Of a DNA stretch of 64,000 nt, positions 18,282 through 27,718 are shown piece by piece. The notes beneath the pieces are model-generated. The model saw only the letters and a list, made by a program, of their open reading frames with translations. It was not told the origin of the DNA and did no database searches. The stretch comes from CAZCDS01 sp964497585 (GTDB taxonomy: Bacteria > Desulfobacterota > Desulfomonilia > Desulfomonilales > Desulfomonilaceae): the NCBI GenBank assembly GCA_964497585.1, contig CAZCDS010000004.1, positions 1-64,000 of the forward strand. The letters run 5' to 3'. The number at the start of each line of letters is the position of its first letter. Within the stretch, counting starts at the first letter, position 1. The translations under genes and the position numbers were made by a program.

Positions 18282-18443
18282 TTTGTCAGTGACATGGTCG
18301 ATGGTCTTGATCTGTCGAGGATTGAGGTGCACTACGATCATTTGAAAGGCGGCAAGACCGGTTTTCATCCATCGATGATTGTAAAAGTGCTGATCTACGG
18401 GTGTTGCGTGGGCCTTCCCAGTTCCCGGTTGATCGAGAAGTGA
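18282..18443 (+). pseudogene. IS1182-type transposase N-terminal fragment
   Basis: A 53-residue open stretch reads FVSDMVDGLDLSRIEVHY, then GGKTGFHPSMIVKVLIYG and VGLPSSRLIEK before a stop. The pattern HPxMMVKVLLYGYxxGxxSSRxIE is characteristic of the N-terminal region of IS1182/IS5-type transposases. No start codon or the rest of the gene is present. The DNA to 18578 may be more of the same in degraded form. Confidence 0.7.
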
Positions 18444-18578
18444 GGCGGTCTCTCGGCACGCCCGAACCCTGAGAGGCTATCCGCTCGATTCTCCGTTTGG
18501 TTTGGAGACACATTCGGAAAAGGCTTAGGCGCGATCGTGGCCTGCTCAAGGCGAGAGTACACGAATTCCCTGGTGTAA

Positions 18579-18962
18579 TCACTCCTTCTCCTTCAGCAGG
18601 TCCTTCAGGTTGACGAACGGCTTATAGGTAGACGAAGGGTCGCGGTCGTCCGCGTGCGTCTCGTACTCATACTCGTCGTCATCAAGATAGCGCTGATGCT
18701 CCATGTCGTGACAGTAGATACAGAGTAACTCCCAATTACTGCCGTCGGGAGGATTGTTGTCGTGGTCGTGATCCTTGTGATGGACAGTCAATTCCCGGAG
18801 CCTCTTTCCCGAGAACTCCCGCCCGCAGCGGCCGCAGATATGCGGGAACATCTTGAGGGCCTGATCTCGATACATTGTGGAACGCTTCTCTTGATTCCGC
18901 CGAGCCTCTTCGAGGACTTCGCTGGGTCTACTTCCCGTGGTTCTCGTTTTCCTCCTACGCAT
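18579..18962 (-). CDS. HNH nuclease family protein, YajD-like
   Basis: A 127-residue basic then acidic protein. The middle holds an HNH fold: CGRCGREF, then ELTVHHKDHDHDNN and NWELLCIYCHDMEH. This gives two CxxC zinc pairs and the HH...N...H catalytic residues. This arrangement matches the small YajD group, whose role is unknown. The ATG at 18962 is chosen because GGAGG lies 8 nt upstream; a longer frame starts at 19043 but lacks such a site. The C-terminal tail is strongly acidic (DDDEYEYE). It lies between an IS fragment and redox genes and may be a recent arrival. Confidence 0.8.
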   Translation of the reverse strand: MRRRKTRTTGSRPSEVLEEARRNQEKRSTMYRDQALKMFPHICGRCGREFSGKRLRELTVHHKDHDHDNNPPDGSNWELLCIYCHDMEHQRYLDDDEYEYETHADDRDPSSTYKPFVNLKDLLKEKE

Positions 18963-19043
18963 CGATGCATCCTCCGGTCTGAGCGTTTCTCGGGCTCGTT
19001 TATCTCCAGCCTCCCGTGAGTTGACCGCCCAGGAGTTTATCAC

Positions 19044-19427
19044 GGAAGACTCACTGGTGGAAACGGATTGTCCTCGGTCTGAGATTCGTTCTCAGAAGCC
19101 CTCAGCTCAAATCCAAGCGAAGTCGCTCTAACGGAATAGGCTTTCTCTGCAATTTTCGGATTAGCCCACGTCATGACAAGGGCTAAGCTGATCATGTCCA
19201 TCGCCGGCCTCCTCGGGGCAGATGAGCACCCGTCCTCGCACATCATGGGAACGAATGAGACGGCACCGGAGGCCACATCTCTGGGACTCCTTGTCACGAC
19301 TCGATTGACACCTGGATAGACCTGTAAGATCATTGGCTCCAAATGCTTCGGGATCGCTGCCATTGAAACTGCTGCAACCAAATCATGGCGGAGGCCCTCG
19401 TAGCAACCAGCGGAAGGAGCCTATTCA
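19044..19427. other. Stretch with one weak minus-strand frame
   Basis: A 113-residue frame covers 19040-19381 on the minus strand (MVAAVSMAAIPKHLEPM... to PFPPVSLP). I do not recognise it. Part of it (SLALVMTWANPKIAEKAYSV) looks protein-like, so it could be a gene fragment. There is no strong ribosome binding site. Confidence 0.25.
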
Positions 19428-19985
19428 ATGAAGATAGTAGCCGTTTTGGGAAGTCCGAGAGCCAAGAGCAACAGCACGACCTTGGCCCGGAAAATCCTGC
19501 AAAAGGCCGGAGAACAAGGTGCGGAGACCCAGGAATTTGTTTTGAACAAATTGACTTTCAAAGGATGCCAGGGCTGCGAGACCTGCAAGACGAAATTGGA
19601 CCGGTGCGTTCTTGAAGACGACCTTACACAGGTGCTGGAGGCCGTTAAGGAGGCCGATGCCGTCGTCATGGCCAGTCCGAACTACTTCGGCGAGGTCTCA
19701 GGGCAGTTCAAAGCTTTCTTTGACCGGACCTATTCGTACCTGAATCCGGATTTCAGTAGTCGTGTCCGACCGGGGAAGTCGTCAGTCTTCGTATACGCAC
19801 AGGGCCAAACCGATTTGAACATGTACGAGGACGTATTTCCTCGATACGAAAGGTGGCTCAAGTATTACGGATTCGCCCGCAACTATCTGCTCCGCATGAA
19901 CGGACCCCGAGACGCAAACTCAGCCGCTAAACGGGGGGACTTGCTGGCAGAGGCGGAAAGAATAGCCGAGATGCTGGTTTCGTGA
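19428..19985 (+). CDS. NAD(P)H-dependent FMN reductase / flavodoxin-fold protein
   Basis: A 185-residue flavodoxin-like protein. The phosphate-binding loop is GSPRAKSNSTTLA near the N-terminus. It is followed by CQGCETCKTKLDRC, a cysteine set like that of Fe-S flavoproteins and multimeric flavodoxins. MASPNYFGEVSGQFKAFFDRT is the second conserved segment. It uses FMN and probably transfers electrons between NAD(P)H and an acceptor. The start has AAGGAG upstream. The old yellow enzyme gene follows on the same strand 345 bp later, so they may work together. Confidence 0.88.
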   Translation: MKIVAVLGSPRAKSNSTTLARKILQKAGEQGAETQEFVLNKLTFKGCQGCETCKTKLDRCVLEDDLTQVLEAVKEADAVVMASPNYFGEVSGQFKAFFDRTYSYLNPDFSSRVRPGKSSVFVYAQGQTDLNMYEDVFPRYERWLKYYGFARNYLLRMNGPRDANSAAKRGDLLAEAERIAEMLVS

Positions 19986-20330
19986 GGGAACTGAGCCTGC
20001 CGGCCGCTCCCTTGCTCAGGAGAACACCGGAGGAGTCGGAGGCTTCCGGTGCTCTTGGTTATTCGCGTTACTTTGGCTTGTCCGTCGTAGCATACCTTGA
20101 GCGTGATCTATCTGGAGCGTCCTTCGTGGAGAGGTCGGAGAGCGTGATGGTGCCTTCCGATCTTTTACCGATTTGCTCGCCGCGGAGAAAGCGAGTAAGA
20201 TGAGACGGTGGAAATTTGCGGGTTATGACGCCCGGATCTCCTCTTGTCAGGGGTCAGTCTCTTTTTCTTCATGGGAGCCCACCATGACGAGGGACCCCGA
20301 AGGACCTGGGCGTTCAGAAAGGAAGTTGCC

Positions 20331-21440
20331 GTGTATGCTTGTCTCTTCGAACCGTTCGACCTTGCCGGCCTGAAGTTGAAGAACCGGCTCATCATGGCCC
20401 CTCTGTACCTGGGATATGCGGGCGAAGGGGGGTCAGTCAGTGATCTGCTTTTGGACCATTATCGGTTGATGGCTCGGAGCGGTGTAGGGATGGTGGTTGT
20501 GGAAAATGCCACGGTTGAGCACCCGCGCGGTAGTGGTTCCCAGAGAACCATTCGGGCCGACACTGACGAGAATCTGGATGGACTCAAACTCCTGGCGGAG
20601 ACAATCAAGGAGGAAGGGGCGCGAGCCTGCCTGCAGATCAACCATGCAGGACGGTTTGCCGGTGCCTCCGAGGCGGTTGCTCCTTCCGCGGTAGACACAT
20701 TCGGACGTATGCCCCACGCTCTTACGCTCGCAGAAATCGCTGAAATCCAGGATCGGTACGTAGATGCTGCCATTCGAGTACAGAAGGCGGGGTTCGACAT
20801 GGTAGAGCTCCACGGAGGTACGGGCTATTTGCTTGCCGAGTTTGTTTCTCCGCGGACAAACAAGAGGGCGGACGAGTACGGTGGATCCTTGGAGAATCGT
20901 CAGAGATTCCCTCTGGAAGTCGTTTCCAAAGTCAAGCAAGCGGTGGGTCCTTTTCCCGTGGGGTACCGTTTCCTGGCAGATGAATGGCTGCCGGACGGCC
21001 TGAAGCTGGAGGAATCCACGGTTGTGGCGCGTTCACTGGCTCGTGAGGGCGTTACCTACCTGTCTGTTATGGGCGGCACCTATGAGTCGTTCTTCCTACC
21101 CGAAATCTTGGAGAAATCCTCCAACCCGGGGTACATGGTTGATTTGGCGGCGGCGATCAAAAAGGAGGTCGATGTTCCGGTCATAACCGCCGGTCTCATT
21201 GTCACAGGGGAGCTGGCAAACCGAATCGTCGAGGAAGGACAGGCGGATCTCATTGGACTTGCCCGGGTACTCTGGACAGACCCGGGGTGGCCTCAGAAGG
21301 TGATGCAAGGCAGGGAAGATGAGATACTTCAGTGCGACTCATGCAACGCGTGTATGAAAATCGTGACGAAAGGCAAACCCGCTTTCTGCGTTCGGTGGTC
21401 CGTCGAGGAGCAACGTGCCTTGCGAGAGAAGTACGTCTGA
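20331..21440 (+). CDS. NADH:flavin oxidoreductase, short Fe-S old yellow enzyme
   Basis: A 369-residue TIM-barrel FMN enzyme. Typical motifs are LKLKNRLIMAPL, LQINHAGRFA, ELHGGTGYLLAEFVSPRTN, the RADEYGGSLENRQRF loop and DLIGLARVLWTDP. At the C-terminus CDSCNACMK...FC supplies four cysteines like the 4Fe-4S site of 2,4-dienoyl-CoA reductases. The FAD/NAD(P) domain of those enzymes is missing, so electrons must come from a separate protein, perhaps the FMN reductase upstream. I chose the GTG at 20331 because AAGGA lies 7 nt before it and the protein then begins like its family (VYACLFEPFDLAGLKLKNR). A longer ATG start at 20244 adds an unlikely leader. The substrate is probably an enoyl compound. 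Confidence 0.85.
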   Translation: MYACLFEPFDLAGLKLKNRLIMAPLYLGYAGEGGSVSDLLLDHYRLMARSGVGMVVVENATVEHPRGSGSQRTIRADTDENLDGLKLLAETIKEEGARACLQINHAGRFAGASEAVAPSAVDTFGRMPHALTLAEIAEIQDRYVDAAIRVQKAGFDMVELHGGTGYLLAEFVSPRTNKRADEYGGSLENRQRFPLEVVSKVKQAVGPFPVGYRFLADEWLPDGLKLEESTVVARSLAREGVTYLSVMGGTYESFFLPEILEKSSNPGYMVDLAAAIKKEVDVPVITAGLIVTGELANRIVEEGQADLIGLARVLWTDPGWPQKVMQGREDEILQCDSCNACMKIVTKGKPAFCVRWSVEEQRALREKYV

Positions 21441-21450
21441 TTCCTGCATA

Positions 21451-22443
21451 CTAGCCCTCTCTCAAAATCTCCATAATTCTGTCCCTGTATTGGCGACTCG
21501 TCTCGTCGCGCCCCACCATCTCGATCTGGGAAGGAGCAGAGACACCCAGCCCGAGTTCCACAGCCCGGGCGATCTGCTCCTGCTCGAATATCTTCGGTTT
21601 CATGATGGCCGCATTGCTGCCGAGTGATTTCAAAATTGCGACCCCCACGGCATCGGTCGCGATGCGGTCCATTGAAGCGAGAAAAACCCCTGCCTTCTTC
21701 CGTTTGCCGCTCATTGGGCCGCCATCCACGAACGCTTCCACTCCATCAAGTACAACGATCGCGGGTTTAAAGGGCTCATTGATCTCGGCAATCAGTTTTC
21801 GCTGGTGCGGGGACGAGTGAAGTTCACTCATATAGTGGTATCCATGACGCGTCGTGGGGACACAGCCCACATGCAGCTTCAATGACATGGTGAAGACGCC
21901 GCCGTACTGATGCGTCTTGAGGCAGCAGGTGGAAACAAGGCACTCTGACTCCAGGATCGGCCGAGCGATGCGAAAACCTTTCTCCCAGTGGCTCCCCTTG
22001 GCTTTCACGAATACCCAGTCCTTGTCGGGCAGGGTATCGAAGTCGATAATCTTCACGCGGAGATCCCCCATCAGCGGCAGGATGCCCTTCTGCTCCATGA
22101 CTTCACGAGTAGGCGGAAAACTCCTTTCCCCGAGACTTATTGATTTCGCCCCCATTGCCCACAGTTCCTCCGCCAGAGCCACCAGCGTATCGTTGTGGGT
22201 TGAACCGGGGCACGGGTCCGCGGTGTTGAAATTTGGCTTGATAAGGACGTCTTTGTTCTTGACCGGGTTGACGCCGAGACCTTTCAAGGAAGCCTGTACT
22301 CCCTCCCTGCGGTCATCTGTCTTGACCAACGCCACAGCACTTTTCCGAGACGCTGCCAGAAGCTCACACGGGTCGAGAACGGCCAGGGCACTCCCCGCGG
22401 CTCCGGCAGATTTCAAGAAATCCCTTCGACTCAACGCGTTCAT
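21451..22443 (-). CDS. DUF362-domain protein with Tat signal
   Basis: A 330-residue protein. The N-terminus carries a twin-arginine signal (SRRDFLKSAGAAGSALAVL), so it is probably exported folded, with a cofactor. The mature part has DUF362 hallmarks: DVLIKPNFNTADPCPGS, then VSTCCLKTHQYGGVFTMSLK and VVLDGVEAFVDGGP. Function is unknown for the family. It converges with the old yellow enzyme gene, 10 bp apart. Upstream on the same strand is a short unidentified frame. Unlike the other DUF362 protein in this window it lacks the C-terminal cysteine cluster. Confidence 0.85.
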   Translation of the reverse strand: MNALSRRDFLKSAGAAGSALAVLDPCELLAASRKSAVALVKTDDRREGVQASLKGLGVNPVKNKDVLIKPNFNTADPCPGSTHNDTLVALAEELWAMGAKSISLGERSFPPTREVMEQKGILPLMGDLRVKIIDFDTLPDKDWVFVKAKGSHWEKGFRIARPILESECLVSTCCLKTHQYGGVFTMSLKLHVGCVPTTRHGYHYMSELHSSPHQRKLIAEINEPFKPAIVVLDGVEAFVDGGPMSGKRKKAGVFLASMDRIATDAVGVAILKSLGSNAAIMKPKIFEQEQIARAVELGLGVSAPSQIEMVGRDETSRQYRDRIMEILREG

Positions 22444-22473
22444 GGCTTACCTCCTTCGGCCCCCCTTATTCTG

Positions 22474-22731
22474 TCAATTGCTGCTGCTGCCCGAGGCAGG
22501 GGCCTCACATATCAGACGGAGCAAACGTTCCTCGGCCGGTACGTCTCTGAGCAATAGATTTCTGTCTTGTCGGTCCGGCGCGATCCGTACTAGGGCCTCA
22601 CCATCTGAAGGCTCGCTACTTTTCATTTCGCCTGCTGCGAGGGGCCTGTCGAGTCCCTGTTTTCTCTTGACAGATAGTACTACCTCGGCTCGAATACCTG
22701 GGTCAAGCATCAGGCCACGCGGGCCGGTCAA
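22474..22731 (-). CDS. Unidentified short protein upstream of DUF362 gene
   Basis: An 85-residue frame, ending 30 bp before the Tat-DUF362 start on the same strand. The sequence is protein-like (LMLDPGIRAEVVLSVKRK ... ALVRIAPDRQDRNLLLRDV), but I recognise no domain. The frame stays open further upstream (HISANDQWNLTGPRG) without a good start codon. The start is therefore uncertain: TTG at 22731 or ATG at 22710. It could be the remaining end of a longer broken gene. Confidence 0.3.
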   Translation of the reverse strand: MTGPRGLMLDPGIRAEVVLSVKRKQGLDRPLAAGEMKSSEPSDGEALVRIAPDRQDRNLLLRDVPAEERLLRLICEAPASGSSSN

Positions 22732-23494
22732 GTTCCATTGGTCGTTTGCTGAGATGTGAACGCATGCATGGGAAGGCGCTTGACAGGGAAACGTGCAATG
22801 ATCCGGCCTTGCGTAACTGTGCGTTCGGCCCTGAGCCGGCAGAAGCTATGGGAAAAAGCCTCCCCCCTGATTTGGCGCCCGGCATATGTGTGCCTTGCAC
22901 ACACGCCAAAGATAAGTATTACAAGAGGTTATAAAAGTACCCGAGTTCATTACGGCGAATTCCAGGCAAGCCATGGCGGTCACCGCCGAATAGATGCCCC
23001 GAGCCTCAGCAGAGTCTTCTGAGCAGAACAGACCCGGCCGAAACATTCCGAAAAGCAAGACCACTGTCCAAAGTAATCAGGACTTGATCCGTCAATTTCA
23101 TGTGGAAATCGACGGCAGTTAGAGTAAGCTCCTTGACGAGGCAATTCTCGGTACCTGCCTCAGAGAATCTCTGGCTCGTATCCGCTCAGACATGGGATGC
23201 GATGTGCAGGTCCTGGTCGAGGACCGACCGGCACAACTCAAGGATTCATGAAATGAGGAACGGCCTAGTGAGGGAACAGAGGCCATCAGTCGGTATGCTG
23301 ATTGCCTTCCGACGAAGGACATGGATGTGGCAGAAGCTTCTCACCGCATCTATTAGATACTCCTTGTCCCTCCGCGTGATCAGGGGACCGAGGTACGGGA
23401 TGCCGGTGGAAATGACATCCGTCGGAATCTGTGTGTCATCACAGTCCAAGGTATCGCAGAATCAAGAGCGCAACGAATCAAAGGTAACCGATTC
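22732..23494. other. Long intergenic region before the MMPL exporter gene
   Basis: No supported gene in about 760 bp, apart from the upstream continuation of the preceding frame. The notable item is the nested inverted repeat at 22871-22910. Confidence 0.45.
22871..22910. repeat. Nested inverted repeat
   Basis: The inner hairpin TGTGTGC-CTT-GCACACA (22887-22903) is perfect. Outer arms TTTGGCG (22871-22877) and CGCCAAA (22904-22910) are also perfect, with a 9-nt bulge on the left. No T-run follows, so it is not an ordinary terminator. It could be an operator or an RNA structure. Confidence 0.5.
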
Positions 23495-25858
23495 ATGCAA
23501 GCAACAGACAAACTCGATCTATCGAACAAAAATTTCTTGGATCTGATAGTCGACCACAGGCGTTTGCTCGTTGCGGCGATTGCGGGGATGACTCTCATTC
23601 TGGTCCTTTTCATTCCCAATCTAAAGACGGATCCCGGTCTTGAGTCCGGTGTGGACAAAAACTCCAAGTATTATCGACAAAACCAGGAACTCCAGCGGGT
23701 GTTCGGAAATGAGGAGTTCATCTTAATCGGTTTGAAGAACGAGTCAGGCGTGAATTCTGACCGGATGCTGAAGGCTCTGGCAGCGATCACTGCGAAGATA
23801 GGAAAATTGAACAGGATCGACGAGGTGATCAGTCTGTCCACGCTGAAGCTGTTTCAGAAAAAGGGAAAACTGTTCGGAAATTATCCTGTTGTCGAGACCG
23901 AAGACGGAAAGCTCAGACTGCCGGACGCCGATCAACTCGCGAAGATGAGGAGAGCCCTTCCCATAATGGACTACCTCGTATCGCCTGACTTAAAAACAGC
24001 CGGAATCCTGGTCAGGATGAACGACAAATTCAGATTCGATATTGCGGCCGTCACTCAACTGCAAGAGGAGGCCGACAAGATCTTGAGAGACAACATCCCA
24101 CCCGGCACGGAGTTCCGAATAGTTGGGGCCGCTCTGATTCGAAGGGCGGTGGTGAGGCACTGTATTCAGACCGGCATTGTGTTCGGTGTCCTGTGCATGC
24201 TCATCGCAACGGTTGTATCCGCGTACGTTTTCAGAAGCCTGAAGGTTACCGCCATCACAAATTCGATACTCACAATATGCATTCTGTGGGACCTCGGACT
24301 CATGGCATGGTTCGAAATTCCGTTAAATCCCACCACGGCTCTATCGTTCGGATTCATCCCTATCACCACGGCGGAGATCGTGATCCACATGCTCGTGCGA
24401 TATCACATGTTCCATCAGACCACGAGAGACAAACTGGGTGCCCTCAAACAGGCCGTGCGATGGCTTGCAAGACCGTGTTTTATGTGCATCTCAACTACGG
24501 CTGTGGGCTTTGGCACCTTAATGGTCAGCTCTATTCCCATGGTGCGTCAATTGGGCTTTATCATGTCAATTGGAGTGCTGATCTCTTACGCGCTGTCAAT
24601 TGTCCTGACTCCTTTCTTTTTCGCCTGGATCAAGGAGATGGACATCAAACGGGACAGAGCCGCGGTAAGGGGTTGGCTGGACCACTCCGTAAGTAGGCTG
24701 GTAAGGGCCATTTTCGCTCACCACTATCTGTTCGTGGCCGTAGGATTGCTGATCACCGTTTTTCTGCTTGCCGGGGCTCCATTTATTCGGAGCGACCCGC
24801 AGATCCTCAGGATGCTCGGCGAATCCACACCGGAAATTCAGGACATCAGATTCATTGAACGTAATCTCATGGAGATCAATTCAGTGGAGCTGATGCTCGA
24901 AGGAAAACCTGGCGACTTCAAGTCACCGAAGGTATGGAAGCGGCTCGAAGTGCTTGACCGGCGGCTCAAAGAAATTCCCGACGTCGTTTCCACGGATTCA
25001 CTGCTGCCATTAATGAAATACCTGGAAGGCGTCATCGAGGGACCCACGAAGGATGAGCAGAAACTGTTCTCCGATTCCAGAAAGATCTCTGAGTTGTTGA
25101 CTCTCATTGCGCTGAGTCCGGAAGGAAAAGATTTGCTCGGCAGGTATGTGAACGACAGCTTCGACCGATATCATATATCAATTAGGATAAGGAATTCACC
25201 CTCAATACCCATTGGAGACACTATTAAACGAATCCAAACAGCGGCGCAATCTGTCATGACAGGCACGGTCAAGTGCGTGGTGACAGGCGACCTCGCCATG
25301 GTGGCTCATGAAGCCTCGGGCCTGATATCCGACCAGATACACTCAATGTTCCTGGCTGGCGTTATCATTGCGATTATCATGGTCGTTCAGATGGAGTCAG
25401 TAGTCCTGGGACTGATTAGCCTTATTCCCAATATCCCACCGGTGGCTGCGGTATTCGGCATAATGGGATGGTTCGGTATCCGGTTGGACGCAGTGACGGT
25501 CTTTGCCGCCAGTGTCGCCATAGGTCTTGCGGTAGACAACACCATTCACTACTTGACTCAACTGAAAAGGGAAATAGCTCTAAACCCTGCCAGCAGTATC
25601 GAAACATGCGTAGGCGGTGCCTACGAACTAACGGCACGACAGATTTCCGCGTGGTCCACGATTACCATGTTCGGTTTCCTGGCCTTGGTCATTTCCCCAT
25701 TTCGGCCGGTCGTTTTCTTCGGGATACTCGGCTGCTGTTCAATCATGTTGGGACTGTATGGAGATCTGATCTTTATACAATCACTGATTCTTTCTTCACC
25801 TCGTATACGGAAGAGCATTGCCATGCTGATGGAGAGAGAGGCGGATGAAAGGGCGTGA
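23495..25858 (+). CDS. RND-superfamily exporter, MMPL type
   Basis: A 787-residue membrane protein with the two-fold RND layout. There is an N-terminal helix (about 28-44), a periplasmic domain, then five or six helices (about 220-380), and the same pattern repeated in the second half (helices about 410-430 and 620-780). The repeated halves contain the motifs TALSFGFIPITTAEIVIHMLVRYH and VAIGLAVDNTIHYLTQLKRE. The length matches hydrophobe exporters of the MMPL/HpnN group, which move lipids such as hopanoids, sterols or fatty acids. No adaptor gene or lipid-synthesis genes are next to it, so the substrate is open. An AAGG site precedes the ATG. Confidence 0.88.
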   Translation: MQATDKLDLSNKNFLDLIVDHRRLLVAAIAGMTLILVLFIPNLKTDPGLESGVDKNSKYYRQNQELQRVFGNEEFILIGLKNESGVNSDRMLKALAAITAKIGKLNRIDEVISLSTLKLFQKKGKLFGNYPVVETEDGKLRLPDADQLAKMRRALPIMDYLVSPDLKTAGILVRMNDKFRFDIAAVTQLQEEADKILRDNIPPGTEFRIVGAALIRRAVVRHCIQTGIVFGVLCMLIATVVSAYVFRSLKVTAITNSILTICILWDLGLMAWFEIPLNPTTALSFGFIPITTAEIVIHMLVRYHMFHQTTRDKLGALKQAVRWLARPCFMCISTTAVGFGTLMVSSIPMVRQLGFIMSIGVLISYALSIVLTPFFFAWIKEMDIKRDRAAVRGWLDHSVSRLVRAIFAHHYLFVAVGLLITVFLLAGAPFIRSDPQILRMLGESTPEIQDIRFIERNLMEINSVELMLEGKPGDFKSPKVWKRLEVLDRRLKEIPDVVSTDSLLPLMKYLEGVIEGPTKDEQKLFSDSRKISELLTLIALSPEGKDLLGRYVNDSFDRYHISIRIRNSPSIPIGDTIKRIQTAAQSVMTGTVKCVVTGDLAMVAHEASGLISDQIHSMFLAGVIIAIIMVVQMESVVLGLISLIPNIPPVAAVFGIMGWFGIRLDAVTVFAASVAIGLAVDNTIHYLTQLKREIALNPASSIETCVGGAYELTARQISAWSTITMFGFLALVISPFRPVVFFGILGCCSIMLGLYGDLIFIQSLILSSPRIRKSIAMLMEREADERA

Positions 25859-26011
25859 AGGCTCGCCAGGTCTTTGATTCTGTGTTCCTTTTTCTTGATT
25901 AGCATTATTTGTGGTTCGTCCGACAAGTGCGTACCTCGTGGTATGCAAAGCGTAGATTTTGAGGATGAACCGGAATATTGCCCACGCAACAAAAAATGAC
26001 GAAACTAGAGC

Positions 26012-26040
26012 GGAAAGGCTTTTTTGCAAAAGCCCCTTCC
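26012..26040. terminator. Hairpin between convergent genes, possible terminator
   Basis: GGCTTTT-TTGC-AAAAGCC with flanking GGAA/TTCC pairing gives a strong stem in the 430-bp gap between the MMPL gene and the NtrC-type regulator gene. A T-run in the minus-strand direction occurs only about 20 nt beyond the stem. Its position suits a two-way terminator. Confidence 0.45.
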
Positions 26041-26287
26041 CGGTGACTTGGTACGAAATAACTGACCGGGAGACCACCCTGCTTTCTTGGCCGGGCCGAC
26101 CCTCAGTACCGTTGTGCCAATTCCGTGTCCGAGGTCCGCGCAGGCCTGGCTACCGAGAAACGGCAAAACTATAAATACCGTACACTGCAATCTGGGACGG
26201 TAAGTACCGGTGCGTGACTTGGTAACGTTGGTGTTCCCCCGACGTCAACGCTCTTCATTACGCTGCAGCCCGACTGACGTTGCGGCG

Positions 26288-27718
26288 TTATTCGCGGGTG
26301 ACGGAAGTCTCTATCCTAATACCATACTTTTCAATTTTGGCCAGGAGAGTGGGCCTGGAAAGCCCCAGAAGCCTGGCGGCTCTGGATCGATTGCCCCCCG
26401 TTTGGTTAAGCGCTTCGGTGATGACGAGTTCCGAAAAGCGATCCACGATATCCACAAAGGTCTTGTCACTGCCGCCGACCGAGAGAGTCTTTCTTACCCA
26501 TTCCAGAGCGGATTCCTCCTTGACGTCGCGGGCGATTTCTCCAATAGGGTTTTCTCCGCTGATGGCCCGTGAGATCTCTTCTCCGCTGATGGGCGCACCT
26601 CGACTAAAAATCAGGGCTTTCTGGACGGCATTGGCAAGTTCCCTAACGTTCCCTGGCCAGTAGTAGTGTTCCATCATTGTTTTGGCGTCATCCGTGAATC
26701 CGGGACAGTCAACGTTCATTCGGCGGGAATAGGTGGTGAGGAAATGGTCGGCCAGTAAAAGGATGTCGCTCCCGCGTTGGCGCAGGGCTGGCAGGTTGAT
26801 TGTCACTACGTTCAGTCTGTAATACAGGTCATCCCGAAAACGCCCCTCCGCAATGGCCTGCTCCAGGTTGCGGTTGGTGGCTGCGATAACTCGGACGTCA
26901 ACCGATATGGGGTCTCGGCCACCTAATCTTTCTATGGTCTTTTCCTGCAGCAGGCGAAGAATCTTCGACTGTATCCCGACGGGCATGTCTCCTATCTCGT
27001 CAAGGAACACGGTGCCTCTGTTGGCCTGCTCGATCTTTCCGATCCTTCGCGCGGATGCCCCGGTAAACGAGCCCTTCTCGTAACCGAACAACTCGCTCTC
27101 CAAAAGCGTTTCCGGTATGGCTACACAATTTATGACCGTGAACGGCCGATCCGCACGGCCACTGTGCTGATAGAGGGCTCTGGCCACGAGTTCTTTTCCT
27201 GTGCCTGACTCTCCTCGTATCAATACGGTAGCCTCGGTAGGTGCGACTCGACCGATGGCCTTGTAGATTTCCTGCATTGCTTTGCTTCGCCCGAGCAGCG
27301 CAACGCTCGTCGGGTCTTCGGGGATGACGTCGATTTCGACGCGAGTGCGCATGAATCGGCGCGCGTCCAGGGCCTTTTCGATTAAAGAGAGCATCTCAGG
27401 GATTTCAAAGGGCTTGAGGACATAGTCAAAGGCGCCCAATTTCGTGGCTTGGATGGCAGTGTCGGTTGTGCCGTAGGCCGTCATCACGATCACAGGCAAC
27501 TTGGGATCGAGTTCATGTATGGCTTCAAAGGTCTCCAGCCCGTCCATTCCCGGCAGTCGTACGTCGGTTATCACCAGATCGGGAGCACTCTTTCGAATCA
27601 GATCCAGACCTCTTTCTCCCGTCGGGACGGTCTGGACGGTGTGCCCTTCCACGGTGAGAAGCTTTTCGAAGCTGTTTCTCAACTGTGCGTCGTCGTCAAT
27701 TATGAGGATTGTACCCAA
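26288..27718 (-). CDS. NtrC-family sigma-54 response regulator
   Basis: A 476-residue regulator: receiver (1-120), AAA+ (about 140-375) and Fis-type helix-turn-helix (about 435-470, with RAARLLGLSRPTLLAKIEKYG). In the receiver, the acidic pair is DDD at 8-10, the phospho-acceptor D52 is in ITDVRLPG, and the lysine is in LKPFE. The AAA+ domain has GESGTGKE and GGTVFLDEIGD-like Walker motifs (here RGTVFLDEIGD). The sigma-54 loop is GSFTGA, a tolerated change from GAFTGA. The first 19 bp overlap the kinase gene, so the two form one operon. It is a candidate to drive the sigma-54 promoters of the stress island further right. Confidence 0.95.
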   Translation of the reverse strand: MGTILIIDDDAQLRNSFEKLLTVEGHTVQTVPTGERGLDLIRKSAPDLVITDVRLPGMDGLETFEAIHELDPKLPVIVMTAYGTTDTAIQATKLGAFDYVLKPFEIPEMLSLIEKALDARRFMRTRVEIDVIPEDPTSVALLGRSKAMQEIYKAIGRVAPTEATVLIRGESGTGKELVARALYQHSGRADRPFTVINCVAIPETLLESELFGYEKGSFTGASARRIGKIEQANRGTVFLDEIGDMPVGIQSKILRLLQEKTIERLGGRDPISVDVRVIAATNRNLEQAIAEGRFRDDLYYRLNVVTINLPALRQRGSDILLLADHFLTTYSRRMNVDCPGFTDDAKTMMEHYYWPGNVRELANAVQKALIFSRGAPISGEEISRAISGENPIGEIARDVKEESALEWVRKTLSVGGSDKTFVDIVDRFSELVITEALNQTGGNRSRAARLLGLSRPTLLAKIEKYGIRIETSVTRE

